Source: Desulfovibrio piger (lineage in GTDB: Bacteria > Desulfobacterota > Desulfovibrionia > Desulfovibrionales > Desulfovibrionaceae). From it: a stretch of 64,000 nucleotides of DNA. Made by a program: the position numbers and the translations under genes. The notes beneath the pieces are model-generated. The model was not told the DNA's origin. It worked only from the letters and a program-made list of their open reading frames with translations, and searched no databases. Positions within the stretch are counted from its first letter, which is position 1. The number at the start of each line of letters is the position of its first letter. The DNA lies in NCBI RefSeq assembly GCF_012843875.1, contig NZ_JABAFY010000006.1, forward strand, positions 31,490-95,489, read 5' to 3'. Positions 9,850-17,977 of the stretch are shown here, one piece after another.

Positions 9850-10932
9850 ATGATGAGCATGTGCAAAACACTGGCGGCGACGATCCTGGCAGGCACGATG
9901 CTGTTTGCCGGATCTGCGGCCGCAGCGGACAAGGCCCCCTCTGGCACGGCTTCTTCCAAGGATGGTAAGGCTATGGAACTGGTACAGGAATGGGACAAGG
10001 TCTTTCCCAGGAGCGACAAAGTGGAACACCGCAAGGTGACCTTCCGCACCCGTTACGGCACTGTCCTGGCGGGCGATCTGTACGTGCCCCGGGATGCCAG
10101 GGGCAAGCTGGCGGCCCTGGCCGTGAGCGGCCCCTTTGGCGCGGTGAAGGAACAGGCGTCCGGGCTCTATGCCCAGACCATGGCCGAACGCGGCTTCCTG
10201 ACGCTGGCCTTCGACCCCTCCTATACGGGCGAGAGCAGCGGCGAGCCGCGTCATGTGGCCTCGCCGGACATCAATACCGAAGACTTCAGCGCCGCGGTGG
10301 ACTTCCTCACCACGCTGGACGCGGTGGATGCGGAGCGCATCGGCATCATCGGCATCTGCGGTTTTGGCGGCATGGGCCTGAACGCCGCCGCCATGGATAC
10401 CCGCATCAAGGCCACCGTGGCCGTCACCATGTACGACATGAGCCGCGTCACGGCCAACGGCTATTTTGACGCCATGGATGCCGAGGCCCGCTACGCGCTG
10501 CGCCAGCAGTTGAACGCACAGCGCACCCGGGACGCACGTTCCGGCAGCATCGCACCGTCCGCCGCAGGCCTGCCCGAGGCCCTGACGGGCGACGAGCCGC
10601 AGTTCGTCAAGGATTACTTCGGCTATTACAAGACCAGGCGCGGCTTCCATCCCCGTTCCATCAACTCCAATGGTGCCTGGAACGCCACCTCGGCCCTGTC
10701 CTTCCTGAACATGCCGTTGCTGGCCTATGCGGGCGAGATCCGCAGCGCGGTCCTGCTGGTCCACGGGGAAAAGGCCCATTCCCGCTACTTCAGCGAGGAT
10801 GCCTTCAAGAAGCTCAGCGGTAACAACAAGGAACTGATGATCGTGCCCCGGGCCTCGCATACGGACCTGTACGACCGGGTGGACATCATCCCCTTCGACA
10901 GGATCGAGGCGTTTTTCAACGCCAACCTCTGA
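9850..10932 (+). CDS. Exported alpha/beta hydrolase, YcjY-like
   Basis: The 360-residue protein has a cleavable signal peptide (MMSMCKTLAATILAGTMLFAGSAAAA), so it should act in the periplasm. The body matches the YcjY / dienelactone-hydrolase-like group: GPFGAVKEQASGLYAQTMAERGF, FDPSYTGESSGEPRHV, and the nucleophile elbow IGICGFGGMG, with cysteine in place of the usual serine as in E. coli YcjY (ICAGAG). The C-terminal RASHTDLYDR supplies the catalytic histidine. Start ATG 9850 is preceded by GGAG; in-frame ATGs at 9853 and 9859 are possible. The substrate is unknown. It is a monocistronic unit with a terminator at 10961. Confidence 0.85.
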   Translation: MMSMCKTLAATILAGTMLFAGSAAAADKAPSGTASSKDGKAMELVQEWDKVFPRSDKVEHRKVTFRTRYGTVLAGDLYVPRDARGKLAALAVSGPFGAVKEQASGLYAQTMAERGFLTLAFDPSYTGESSGEPRHVASPDINTEDFSAAVDFLTTLDAVDAERIGIIGICGFGGMGLNAAAMDTRIKATVAVTMYDMSRVTANGYFDAMDAEARYALRQQLNAQRTRDARSGSIAPSAAGLPEALTGDEPQFVKDYFGYYKTRRGFHPRSINSNGAWNATSALSFLNMPLLAYAGEIRSAVLLVHGEKAHSRYFSEDAFKKLSGNNKELMIVPRASHTDLYDRVDIIPFDRIEAFFNANL

Positions 10933-10960
10933 TACCTCTCTCCCTTCCTTGTTGTATGAT

Positions 10961-10993
10961 GCGGAGCCCCGCTGCCGGGGCTTCGCTTTTTTT
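10961..10993 (+). terminator. Intrinsic terminator of the exported hydrolase gene
   Basis: Arms GCGGAGCCCC (10961-10970) and GGGGCTTCGC (10977-10986) with a 6-base loop are followed by seven T (10987-10993), 28 bases after the stop codon. Confidence 0.9.
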
Positions 10994-11144
10994 GTCCCTG
11001 CCGGCGGACGCTGGCCCCGCAGCACGACCCTCCGGCCGGGATGGGCCAGATCGCCGGGCCGTCGCCGGTACGGCTGTCCGCCGGGGCGTCTTGCCGGACC
11101 ATGCGCTCCGGTTTCGCCAGGGCCGCCGGGAGGCGGACAGATTG

Positions 11145-11216
11145 AAAAGTCCAAGCCCCTGGGGGATAATGGCATATGGCTTCCCCTCATCTCGGCCGGG
11201 GAGGGCATGGACTTTT
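11145..11216. promoter_or_regulatory. Inverted repeat upstream of the sigma-54-type promoter
   Basis: Arms AAAAGTCCA (11145-11153) and TGGACTTTT (11208-11216) are perfect inverted copies 54 bases apart. They lie about 85-155 bases before the -24/-12 element, a distance typical of enhancer-binding-protein sites. The role is inferred from position only. The rest of the 10994-11430 interval holds no gene that I can support. Confidence 0.3.
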
Positions 11217-11300
11217 GCTTCCCCTCCGGCAGGGCAAGGCGCTCTGCCCGGAGGCGTATGGTGCGCGGGTCTGCCCCGCTGCCATGCCGCGGTTGCTCTC

Positions 11301-11316
11301 TGGCACTCTTTTTGCT
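11301..11316 (+). promoter_or_regulatory. Sigma-54 (-24/-12) type promoter
   Basis: TGGCAC (11301-11306), five bases, then TTGCT (11312-11316). The GG and GC dinucleotides are exactly ten bases apart, matching the RpoN consensus TGGCAC-N5-TTGCW. It sits 115 bases before the start of the type III chaperone gene and points toward it. Confidence 0.65.
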
Positions 11317-11430
11317 GATTCATTGGTATAGCCTGTCCGTTGCCAACGCTGTCGGCAGTACCGCCAACATCAGGAACAGGCCGAAAATATCCCCTGAACT
11401 TCTTTAGACCTCTGCACGGAAGGAGGCATC

Positions 11431-11886
11431 ATGATAAGCCGCGAGACCGCCAACACGCTTCTGGAAGAATTTTCCCGCCAGCAGGAGATCGAGCCTTTGC
11501 AGCTCGATGACGCCAATTACTGCGCCCTGGCTTCGGCCGACGACCATGTGGTGCATCTGCGTTTCGATGAAGGGCAGGGCACGTTCATCGCCTTCGGCAG
11601 CATAGGTACGCTTTCCGAGGATGAGGAAGTGGCCCTGCGGGAACTGCGGGCCCTGCTCACCGCCAACCTCATGTGGCAGGATACCCAGGGCGCCACCATC
11701 ACCCTGGCCCCGGAGAGCGACACCGTGCTGTTGCAGCAGATGTGGCTGCCCGAACAGGCCACGGCGGACAAACTGGATGCCTTCCTGCAATCCTTCGCCC
11801 TGTCGCTGGACTTCTGGACGCAGCGCTGCGCGACCCTGGGCGACACCGTGATGGAGAGCGAGCAGCCCTTTTATGTGAAGGTCTAG
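11431..11886 (+). CDS. Type III secretion chaperone, CesT/SigE-like
   Basis: The 151-residue acidic protein has the size and pattern of class I type III secretion chaperones: an N-terminal amphipathic helix (ETANTLLEEFSRQQ), a hydrophobic beta-sheet core, and a helix LRELRALLTANLMW, which closely resembles the signature helix of the CesT family. It has a very strong AAGGAGG site. It lies 10 bases before a SopB/IpgD-like effector, as SigE and IpgE do next to SopB and IpgD, so it most likely binds the N-terminal region of that protein in the cytoplasm before secretion. Family assignment is good; partnership is inferred from context. Confidence 0.8.
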   Translation: MISRETANTLLEEFSRQQEIEPLQLDDANYCALASADDHVVHLRFDEGQGTFIAFGSIGTLSEDEEVALRELRALLTANLMWQDTQGATITLAPESDTVLLQQMWLPEQATADKLDAFLQSFALSLDFWTQRCATLGDTVMESEQPFYVKV

Positions 11887-11896
11887 GAGGGGAGCC

Positions 11897-14146
11897 ATGC
11901 CTATCGATTCCATAGCCGGCCTGCGCCACCTGAGTCAGGCCCAGGGCAGTTTCGTCCGCCTCGACCAGAGCACGGACAAGCTCCAGACGACGACCGCCAA
12001 GGCCCGTTTCTGGCAGTTGTCGCAACGCAGCCAGGAAAAGGCCGGGAACAGGGCCGCGGCCGAGCGCGTGCGCGACAGCGTCTGCGCCTACTGCGGCAAG
12101 GCCGAGGGCACACGTTTGTTCAACCAGTACATCGGCAAGAAGTCCCTGGAGGGCAAGGCCTTCACCGGCGGTAACCTGTCCAGGCTCCTGGATGCAGCGG
12201 CGGAGCGCAACCTGGCCTGCCTGGGGCGCGGCATGGTGGCCACGGGGCGACGGGCCCTCCGGCCGGAGCTTATGGCGGAGCTGGGCCGGGCCGGTGTGGA
12301 TCCCGACTATTTCGTCAGCCTGGTGAGCCAGGGCGTGCGTCTGGTGGGGAACGATTTCTGGGGGCAGCAGTCCGTTGCCGAGGGCGAGCGGGAGCTTGCC
12401 GCGGTCTCCTGGGCGGTGGACGCCATGCGCAGGGATCTGGACACCTTCCAGGCGGGGCTGCCCGCAGGCGCGGAGGGCGTGGCCGGGGTGCTCCATTGTC
12501 TGGAAGGGCTCAAGGCACAGCTGGATACCAAGCGGGACATCATGGCCGCCCAGAAGGAGCAGAGCCCCTTCACGGCCGGGAACGTGCGTCTTGCCTTTCA
12601 GCAGACCTATGCCGCCTACGAACGGGTCATAGGGGAGCATGTGCGCCGGACGGGTGTGGAGCTGGGGACCCTGGATCCCGCTTCGGACAAGGGCATGCGC
12701 CTTGCGGAACGGGCCCGGGATCTCAGCAGGCTGATGGCGGCCATGCAGGACAAGATGACCGATCCGCCCGAGCTGCGTGGCCTGGCCGACGGGGAACGCG
12801 TCCCCGATGCGGTGATGAAGTCCTTCAATGAGCTCCCCGGAGAGCTGGGCAAGGAACTGCACCGGCTGCTGCCCGGCCTGTCGGCGGGGAAGCTGGCCAG
12901 GGAGATCAAGGAGGCCCATATCCAGGTGCTCAACGAACAGGGCTGGGGCGTCATCCGGCGCGATCTGCAATATCTGGGACGCGGGGGCGCTGGAGTGACG
13001 GCCACGTCCACCATCACGCCCGCCTGCCATATCGGTGCGGGCGCACAGCCCGGCCCCATCGGCCGGAGCATGGCCCGGCACGGCATCAATGGCGTCTCCT
13101 GCGAGGACAGGGGCCAGCCCAACCATGCCCTGAACCTGGCCCGCACGGAGATCGCCGTGGGCGGCAACACTTTGTTCCGGGGCCTCCGGCACGGTATCAA
13201 CAGCGCCTATTCCATCAAGAATCCCGCGGCCAGAAGGGCGGCCAACGCCACCCGCGCCACGGAGATCTTCACGGCGGCCCTGCAAAGCTCCCCGAAGCTG
13301 GCGGACGTCCAGCGCAGGCTGGCGGTGAACCCCGATGCCGTCATCGACCTGCCTTTGCTTTCCACCAGTCTGGTCACGCCCGATGTGCCGCGCGAGATCT
13401 TCGGCACGTCGGAAAAGACCTATCTGGCCGAGCAATGCGCTTCGTGGAAGGATGCCTGCGGGCCTGACGGCACCTGCACGGTGAACGTGGTCCTGCCTGA
13501 CGGGCAGGAAAGGGCGGTCAAGGTCAGGCCGCAGGTGCTCACCTTCAATTTCGGCGTGAACACCGGTGCGCAGGGCGGGCTCCAGGGCCTGATCGGCGGC
13601 TGGGGCACGTCCGACCGGTACAACAGGGAAGCCATGGCCCAGCTTTTCGGGGACGACATGCTCGGCGGGATGGTGGAGACCTATCTTGCGCGGTCGGACA
13701 TCTCCGCCAGGGACAGGCAGAACATACAGGCCCTGCGCTACGAGATCCACGCCCTCTGGGCCGCCGGAGGCTACAGGATGAGCGGGGCCGACCCCTATCG
13801 CCTGCCTGCGCGTCTGGCTATGCTGGGGCACATCATGGGCATGATGCCGCTGTTCAACTGCAAGAGCGGCAAGGACCGCACCGGGCAGATGGACGTGGCC
13901 TGCAAGACCCTGGCCCTGCAGATGCACGAGAACGGCGGCCTGCTGCCGCCCTTCAATGCCCCGCGCAGCTCCATGGACCAGCAGATCTTCCAGCAGGTGG
14001 CCCTCAACGGCGGCAATCTGGAGATGCAGCGTCTGAACACCGGTCTGGCGGGCTTCAAGACCAAGGGCGTGGCCGGTCTCGATGCCCTGTTCACGGACGA
14101 GGCCAGGGAGATCCACCGGGGCCTCAGCAGCTATGTGAAGGCATAA
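11897..14146 (+). CDS. SopB/IpgD-like type III effector, inositol phosphatase
   Basis: The 749-residue protein has the C-x5-R phosphatase motif in the form NCKSGKDRTGQMD (catalytic Cys655, Arg661), the same as the SopB/SigD/IpgD phosphoinositide phosphatases. It also has the second family motif FNFGVN (about residues 550-555). These effectors are injected into host cells and dephosphorylate phosphatidylinositol phosphates. There is no signal peptide, as expected for T3SS cargo. It is about 190-210 residues longer than SopB (561) or IpgD (538). The extra part lies before the catalytic half and includes helical segments such as CLEGLKAQLDTKRDIMAAQ; no function was recognised. It follows its chaperone by 10 bases with a good GGAGGGG site. 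No other T3SS genes are in the window. Confidence 0.87.
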   Translation: MPIDSIAGLRHLSQAQGSFVRLDQSTDKLQTTTAKARFWQLSQRSQEKAGNRAAAERVRDSVCAYCGKAEGTRLFNQYIGKKSLEGKAFTGGNLSRLLDAAAERNLACLGRGMVATGRRALRPELMAELGRAGVDPDYFVSLVSQGVRLVGNDFWGQQSVAEGERELAAVSWAVDAMRRDLDTFQAGLPAGAEGVAGVLHCLEGLKAQLDTKRDIMAAQKEQSPFTAGNVRLAFQQTYAAYERVIGEHVRRTGVELGTLDPASDKGMRLAERARDLSRLMAAMQDKMTDPPELRGLADGERVPDAVMKSFNELPGELGKELHRLLPGLSAGKLAREIKEAHIQVLNEQGWGVIRRDLQYLGRGGAGVTATSTITPACHIGAGAQPGPIGRSMARHGINGVSCEDRGQPNHALNLARTEIAVGGNTLFRGLRHGINSAYSIKNPAARRAANATRATEIFTAALQSSPKLADVQRRLAVNPDAVIDLPLLSTSLVTPDVPREIFGTSEKTYLAEQCASWKDACGPDGTCTVNVVLPDGQERAVKVRPQVLTFNFGVNTGAQGGLQGLIGGWGTSDRYNREAMAQLFGDDMLGGMVETYLARSDISARDRQNIQALRYEIHALWAAGGYRMSGADPYRLPARLAMLGHIMGMMPLFNCKSGKDRTGQMDVACKTLALQMHENGGLLPPFNAPRSSMDQQIFQQVALNGGNLEMQRLNTGLAGFKTKGVAGLDALFTDEAREIHRGLSSYVKA

Positions 14147-14202
14147 GGCGTCAGCACGGACAGGCGGTCTTCTCCACGCATCCCTTCTTTTCAAACCTTA
14201 TC

Positions 14203-14228
14203 CAGGGGCGGGCCTCGGCCTGCCCCTG
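14203..14228 (+). terminator. Possible terminator after the effector gene
   Basis: CAGGGGC (14203-14209) pairs with GCCCCTG (14222-14228) around GGCC/GGCC. No clear U-run follows (TCGTTAGTTG), so termination is uncertain. Confidence 0.35.
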
Positions 14229-14326
14229 TCGTTAGTTGTCTGTCTGAAGGACACCTGATCCATGGGGAGGCGTCCTCCCCAGACCTGCAGGATGCTCTTG
14301 TCTCTTTTCCCAATCCGTATGAGCGG

Positions 14327-14351
14327 TTTTTGAAGGGGTGGGGGAGCGCGA

Positions 14352-14362
<11 letters not shown>
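14327..14362. repeat. G-rich dispersed repeat, copy 1
   Basis: This 36-base segment is identical to 63947-63982. It contains four G-runs (14335-14338, 14340-14344, 14352-14356, 14358-14362) separated by 1, 7 and 1 bases, a canonical G-quadruplex motif on the plus strand. It overlaps the left arm of an inverted repeat and lies in the effector/asnB gap. Confidence 0.85.
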
Positions 14363-14446
<84 letters not shown>

Positions 14447-14490
14447 ATCCCGGAAGGCTGCCAGCCGTACCGGGCCTCTTTTTTTATCCG

Positions 14491-16392
14491 TTACATCCCC
14501 CGGGCGCGCAGCCAGAGCTGGAGCACGAGCAGCGTCCAGAGCGGCTTGCGCAGGTCGGCCTTGCCGGAGCAGTGGGCGTCCACCAGGGAGCGCACGGCCT
14601 CGGGCCGGAACAGGCCCTGGGCACGCAGGCGCTCGGGAGCGAAAAGCTCTTCCATGAGCGGACGCATGCGCCCGCGCAGCCAGGCCGCCACGGGGATCTG
14701 GAAGCCGCGCTTGTTGCGGTGCAGGATCTCGGGCGGCAGCACGTCGGTGAAGGCCTTCTTGAGCAGGTATTTGCGCTGGAAACCGTGCAGCTTGTGCCGG
14801 ATGGGCAGGCGGGCCACATATTCGGCAAAATCCTTGTCCAGGAAGGGCGCGCGCACTTCCAGCGAGTGGAGCATGGAGCAGCGGTCCACCTTGACCAGGA
14901 TGTCGTCCAGCATGAACTGGCGGGCATAGACGTGGAAGGCCCGTGCCAGGGGCGAGGGACCGGCGGGCCAGTGCTCGAACTGCTCCCGCGTGGGCGCGAA
15001 GAGGTTCTCGCGGCGCAGGAAGTCGTGGTCGGGCCGGGCCAGCAGCTCGGCCTGCATCTCGGGCGTGAAGGAGGTGAGCAGGGTCTGCACCCGTTCCCAG
15101 GCCGGGGCGTGGGCGCCGCGCAAAAAGGTCTCCACCGCCAGACGGGGATTGATGTATCCGGCCGAAGCGGGCAGGAGTCGGGTCAGGGGCTCGATGACGC
15201 CGCGGCGCAGGATGCCGGGGATGGCGTTGTACCATTCGGCGATCTTGAAGGCGATGTAGTGCTCGTACCCGGCCCAGAGCTCGTCGGCACCGTCGCCGCC
15301 CAGGGCCACGGTGACTTTTTCGCGGGTCACGCCCGAAAGCAGCCAGGTGGGCGCCACCGAGGCGTCGGCCATGGGTACGTCCATGCGGCTGATGATGTTG
15401 GGCAGATGCTCGGCGCAGTCCTCGGCCGAGAGCACGCGCTCGTGATGGTCGGTGTTCCAGCGCTGGGCCACCACGCGGGCGTAGCGGCTCTCGTCGTAGC
15501 TGGCCTCGGTGAAGCCGATGGAAAAGGTCTTGATGGGCGTGGAAGACTGGCGGGCCATGAGACCGGCCACGATGGACGAGTCGATGCCGCCGGAGAGGAA
15601 GACCCCCAGGGGCACGTCGCTGACCATGCGGCGGCCCACGGCGCGGGTGAGCAGCTCGTGCACGTCGGCGCAGATGTCGGCCTCGGAGCGACGGTCGTCC
15701 TCATCGGCCGGGGGCAGGTCCCAGTAACGGCGGATGCTCAGGCGCCCGTCCTCCACCAGCAGCCAGTGCGAGGGCGGCAGGCTCTTGGCCTCGCGGTACA
15801 TGGTGTCCGGGGTGGGCACGTATTCGTAGGCCAGGTAGCGCATGACGGCCTGCGGATCGAGAGTGAGCTCCAGCCCCGGCACGGCGGCCAGGCAGTTGAG
15901 CTCCGAGCCGAAGAACAGGCTGCCCTGCTGCAGGGTGTAGAAGAAGGGCTTTTTGCCGAAGCGGTCACGGGCGCAGAACAGGCGGCGGCGGGGAGCATCC
16001 CAGAGGGCGAAGGCGAACATGCCGTCGAAGCGCTGGAGGCAGTCCGTGCCCCAGACGCGGTAGGCCTGGAGGATGACCTCCGTATCGGAGTGGCTGCTGT
16101 GGAAGCGGGCACCCGCCTGCAGCAGTTCCTGCCGGAGTTCGGCAAAGTTGTAGATCTCGCCGTTGAAGACGATGCAGAGCTCGCCGTCCACGTCCTGCAT
16201 GGGCTGGCTGCCGCCGGAAAGGTCGATGATGGACAGGCGGCGGTGCCCCAGGCTGACGGGCCCTTCCTGCCAGATGCCGCTGCCGTCGGGGCCGCGGTAG
16301 GTGATGACGTCGGTCATGGCCCGGACATGGGCCCGGGCGTCCTCGTTCAGGGGCTGGCCGTCAAGACGGCAGATACCGGCTATTCCGCACAT
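14491..16392 (-). CDS. asnB: Asparagine synthase, glutamine-hydrolysing
   Basis: Makes asparagine, or amidates a related carboxylate, from aspartate, ATP and glutamine. The 633-residue protein starts MCGIAGICRLDG with the catalytic Cys2 of the class II glutaminase domain. Its markers are TYRGPDGSG, LGHRRLSIIDL and VFNGEIYN. The synthetase half has the ATP-binding loop LSGGIDSSIV and GGDGADELWAGYEHY. The length is typical of the AsnB forms found in polysaccharide and secondary-metabolite loci. It is the last gene of a minus-strand series after a glycosyltransferase and an alpha-oxoamine synthase, so it may amidate or aminate a cluster product rather than serve bulk asparagine supply; this is inference from context. 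Confidence 0.93.
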   Translation of the reverse strand: MCGIAGICRLDGQPLNEDARAHVRAMTDVITYRGPDGSGIWQEGPVSLGHRRLSIIDLSGGSQPMQDVDGELCIVFNGEIYNFAELRQELLQAGARFHSSHSDTEVILQAYRVWGTDCLQRFDGMFAFALWDAPRRRLFCARDRFGKKPFFYTLQQGSLFFGSELNCLAAVPGLELTLDPQAVMRYLAYEYVPTPDTMYREAKSLPPSHWLLVEDGRLSIRRYWDLPPADEDDRRSEADICADVHELLTRAVGRRMVSDVPLGVFLSGGIDSSIVAGLMARQSSTPIKTFSIGFTEASYDESRYARVVAQRWNTDHHERVLSAEDCAEHLPNIISRMDVPMADASVAPTWLLSGVTREKVTVALGGDGADELWAGYEHYIAFKIAEWYNAIPGILRRGVIEPLTRLLPASAGYINPRLAVETFLRGAHAPAWERVQTLLTSFTPEMQAELLARPDHDFLRRENLFAPTREQFEHWPAGPSPLARAFHVYARQFMLDDILVKVDRCSMLHSLEVRAPFLDKDFAEYVARLPIRHKLHGFQRKYLLKKAFTDVLPPEILHRNKRGFQIPVAAWLRGRMRPLMEELFAPERLRAQGLFRPEAVRSLVDAHCSGKADLRKPLWTLLVLQLWLRARGM

Positions 16393-16579
16393 GGCATATC
16401 CACAGGGCGTACCGGAGGTTCAGGCCGCCGGCCGCCGGTTGCAGGTGTCGGGGAAGGGGCTCCGGCGGAAGACCGTCGCGGAGCGGGGAAAGGGGGATTG
16501 TTTGCGTTCCCGGCAGGGGCGCTGCCGGAGGGAGCGCCGCGGCTGACCACGGCAGGGCATCTTTCCGAAAGTGCCCCGG

Positions 16580-16635
16580 AAAAGAGGGCCGGGGAAGGGC
16601 CAACTTCCGTACTGGCGGAAGGGCCCCTTCCCCGG
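16580..16635 (-). terminator. Terminator after the GT4 glycosyltransferase gene
   Basis: A long two-part hairpin has outer arms at about 16589-16601 and 16622-16635 (CCGGGGAAGG / CCTTCCCCGG) and an inner stem CTTCCG/CGGAAG (16604-16609 with 16616-16621). On the minus strand it is followed by CCCTCTTTT. It begins 10 bases after the glycosyltransferase stop. Confidence 0.6.
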
Positions 16636-16645
16636 TGATCCCTCC

Positions 16646-17899
16646 CTAAACGTTGGGGCCGTGGGTGGTGCGCCACTGCGTGTACTGCCGGCAGTAGAGA
16701 TCCTGGAGGGCCGCGATATTGGTCTCGGTATCGAACATGCGGAAGACGAGCTCGCGCCCGGTCCGGGCCATGCGCAGGGCCGCCTCGCGGTCGGAGAGCA
16801 TGCGGCGGATGGCATCGGCCAGGGCGGCGGGATCGCGCTGGGGGATGAGGTAGCCGGTCTCGCCGTTGCGGATGACCTCGCCCACGCCGCAGACATCGGT
16901 GGCCACCACGGGCATGCCGCAGGAAAGGGCCTCCATGATGACGTTGGGGATGCCGTCGCGGTCGCCGTTGGTGTGCACCACGCTGGGCACCACCAGCATG
17001 TCGTGCTCTTCCATGAAGGTACGGATGCGGTCATTGGGCACGAAGCCCGGCATGTCCACCAGATCTTCCAGATGCAGGCGCTTGCGCATGTCCACCAGCT
17101 TGCGCTTCCAGTTGCCGTCGCCCACCAGGGTCAGACGCACGGGGAAGCCGTCGTCACGCAGACGGGCCATGGCCGTGAGCAGCTCGGGGAAACCCTTGGT
17201 GCGGGCAAAGCGGCCGATGGCCAGCAGGCGGTAGGGCTTCTGGAAGGGAGCGCGGCAATCCACGCGGCGGCCCAGGGTCAGGCCGTTGTAGATGACGTGC
17301 ACCTTGTCCTTCTGTCCGGCGGGGCAGAAGCTCTGGAGCCAGGGCTTGTTGGCCATGTTGTTGGTGCGGATGAAGATGGCGTCGCGCGATTTTTCGGCCA
17401 GGATGCCGTCCTGCGGGTAGATGTCGCCCGCGCGGCCGGTGAAGGCGAAGGGGATGCCCGACAGGCGCGAGGCCACCCAGACGGCGGTGGCGGGCCCGTT
17501 GCCCCAGGAGGAGTGCAAAAGCTCGATGCCGTCGCGCTGGGCCTCTTCGGCCAGCAGGAAACCGGCCAGGAAACACCAGAGGTTCTCGGCATAGGCTTCC
17601 AGATTGCGCATCTTGCGGAACAGGCCGCGGCGCATCAGGGTCTTGACGGTCTCGCGGTCGCGTTTCCAGGCACGCCAGAAGGCCTTGAGCAGGCGCAGGG
17701 TCGCCACGGAGCCGAAGCGTTTGATGGGCCCGGCGTAATTCTTCATCTCGTCGCTGCAACCGCGCAGCTTCTCACCGTACATGGTGTAGACGCGGATATC
17801 CATGCCGCGCTGGACCAGCTGCTGGATCTCACGGAAGACGAAGGTCTCGGAGGAGAGGGGGAACCAGAGCAGCACATAGGCCATACGGGGGGACAGCAT
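16646..17899 (-). CDS. Glycosyltransferase, GT4 family
   Basis: Transfers a sugar from a nucleotide donor to an unknown acceptor at the cytoplasmic face. The 417 residues have the GT-B two-domain layout. The N-terminal acceptor half starts MLSPRMAYVLLWFPLSSETFVFREIQ. The C-terminal donor half has LAIGRFARTKGFPELL, DMPGFVPNDRI and the GT4 signature PNVIMEALSCGMPVVATDVCGVGEVI. The retaining-GT glutamates are within GIPNVIMEA and VCGVGEVI. The start ATG 17899 has GAGG five bases away. It lies between the alpha-oxoamine synthase and asnB, which suggests it glycosylates the product of this cluster (inference). Confidence 0.9.
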   Translation of the reverse strand: MLSPRMAYVLLWFPLSSETFVFREIQQLVQRGMDIRVYTMYGEKLRGCSDEMKNYAGPIKRFGSVATLRLLKAFWRAWKRDRETVKTLMRRGLFRKMRNLEAYAENLWCFLAGFLLAEEAQRDGIELLHSSWGNGPATAVWVASRLSGIPFAFTGRAGDIYPQDGILAEKSRDAIFIRTNNMANKPWLQSFCPAGQKDKVHVIYNGLTLGRRVDCRAPFQKPYRLLAIGRFARTKGFPELLTAMARLRDDGFPVRLTLVGDGNWKRKLVDMRKRLHLEDLVDMPGFVPNDRIRTFMEEHDMLVVPSVVHTNGDRDGIPNVIMEALSCGMPVVATDVCGVGEVIRNGETGYLIPQRDPAALADAIRRMLSDREAALRMARTGRELVFRMFDTETNIAALQDLYCRQYTQWRTTHGPNV

Positions 17900-17931
17900 A
17901 GGGACCTCGGATGGGCAGGATGTTGGGGAAG

Positions 17932-17960
17932 AAAAAAAAGGCCGGGCAGGGTGCCCGGCC
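17932..17960 (-). terminator. Intrinsic terminator of the alpha-oxoamine synthase gene
   Basis: GGCCGGGCA / TGCCCGGCC (17940-17948 with 17952-17960), loop GGG, followed on the minus strand by eight T. It partly separates this gene from the glycosyltransferase that starts 40 bases further on. Confidence 0.9.
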
Positions 17961-17977
17961 TCGTGCTGTGCGACAGA

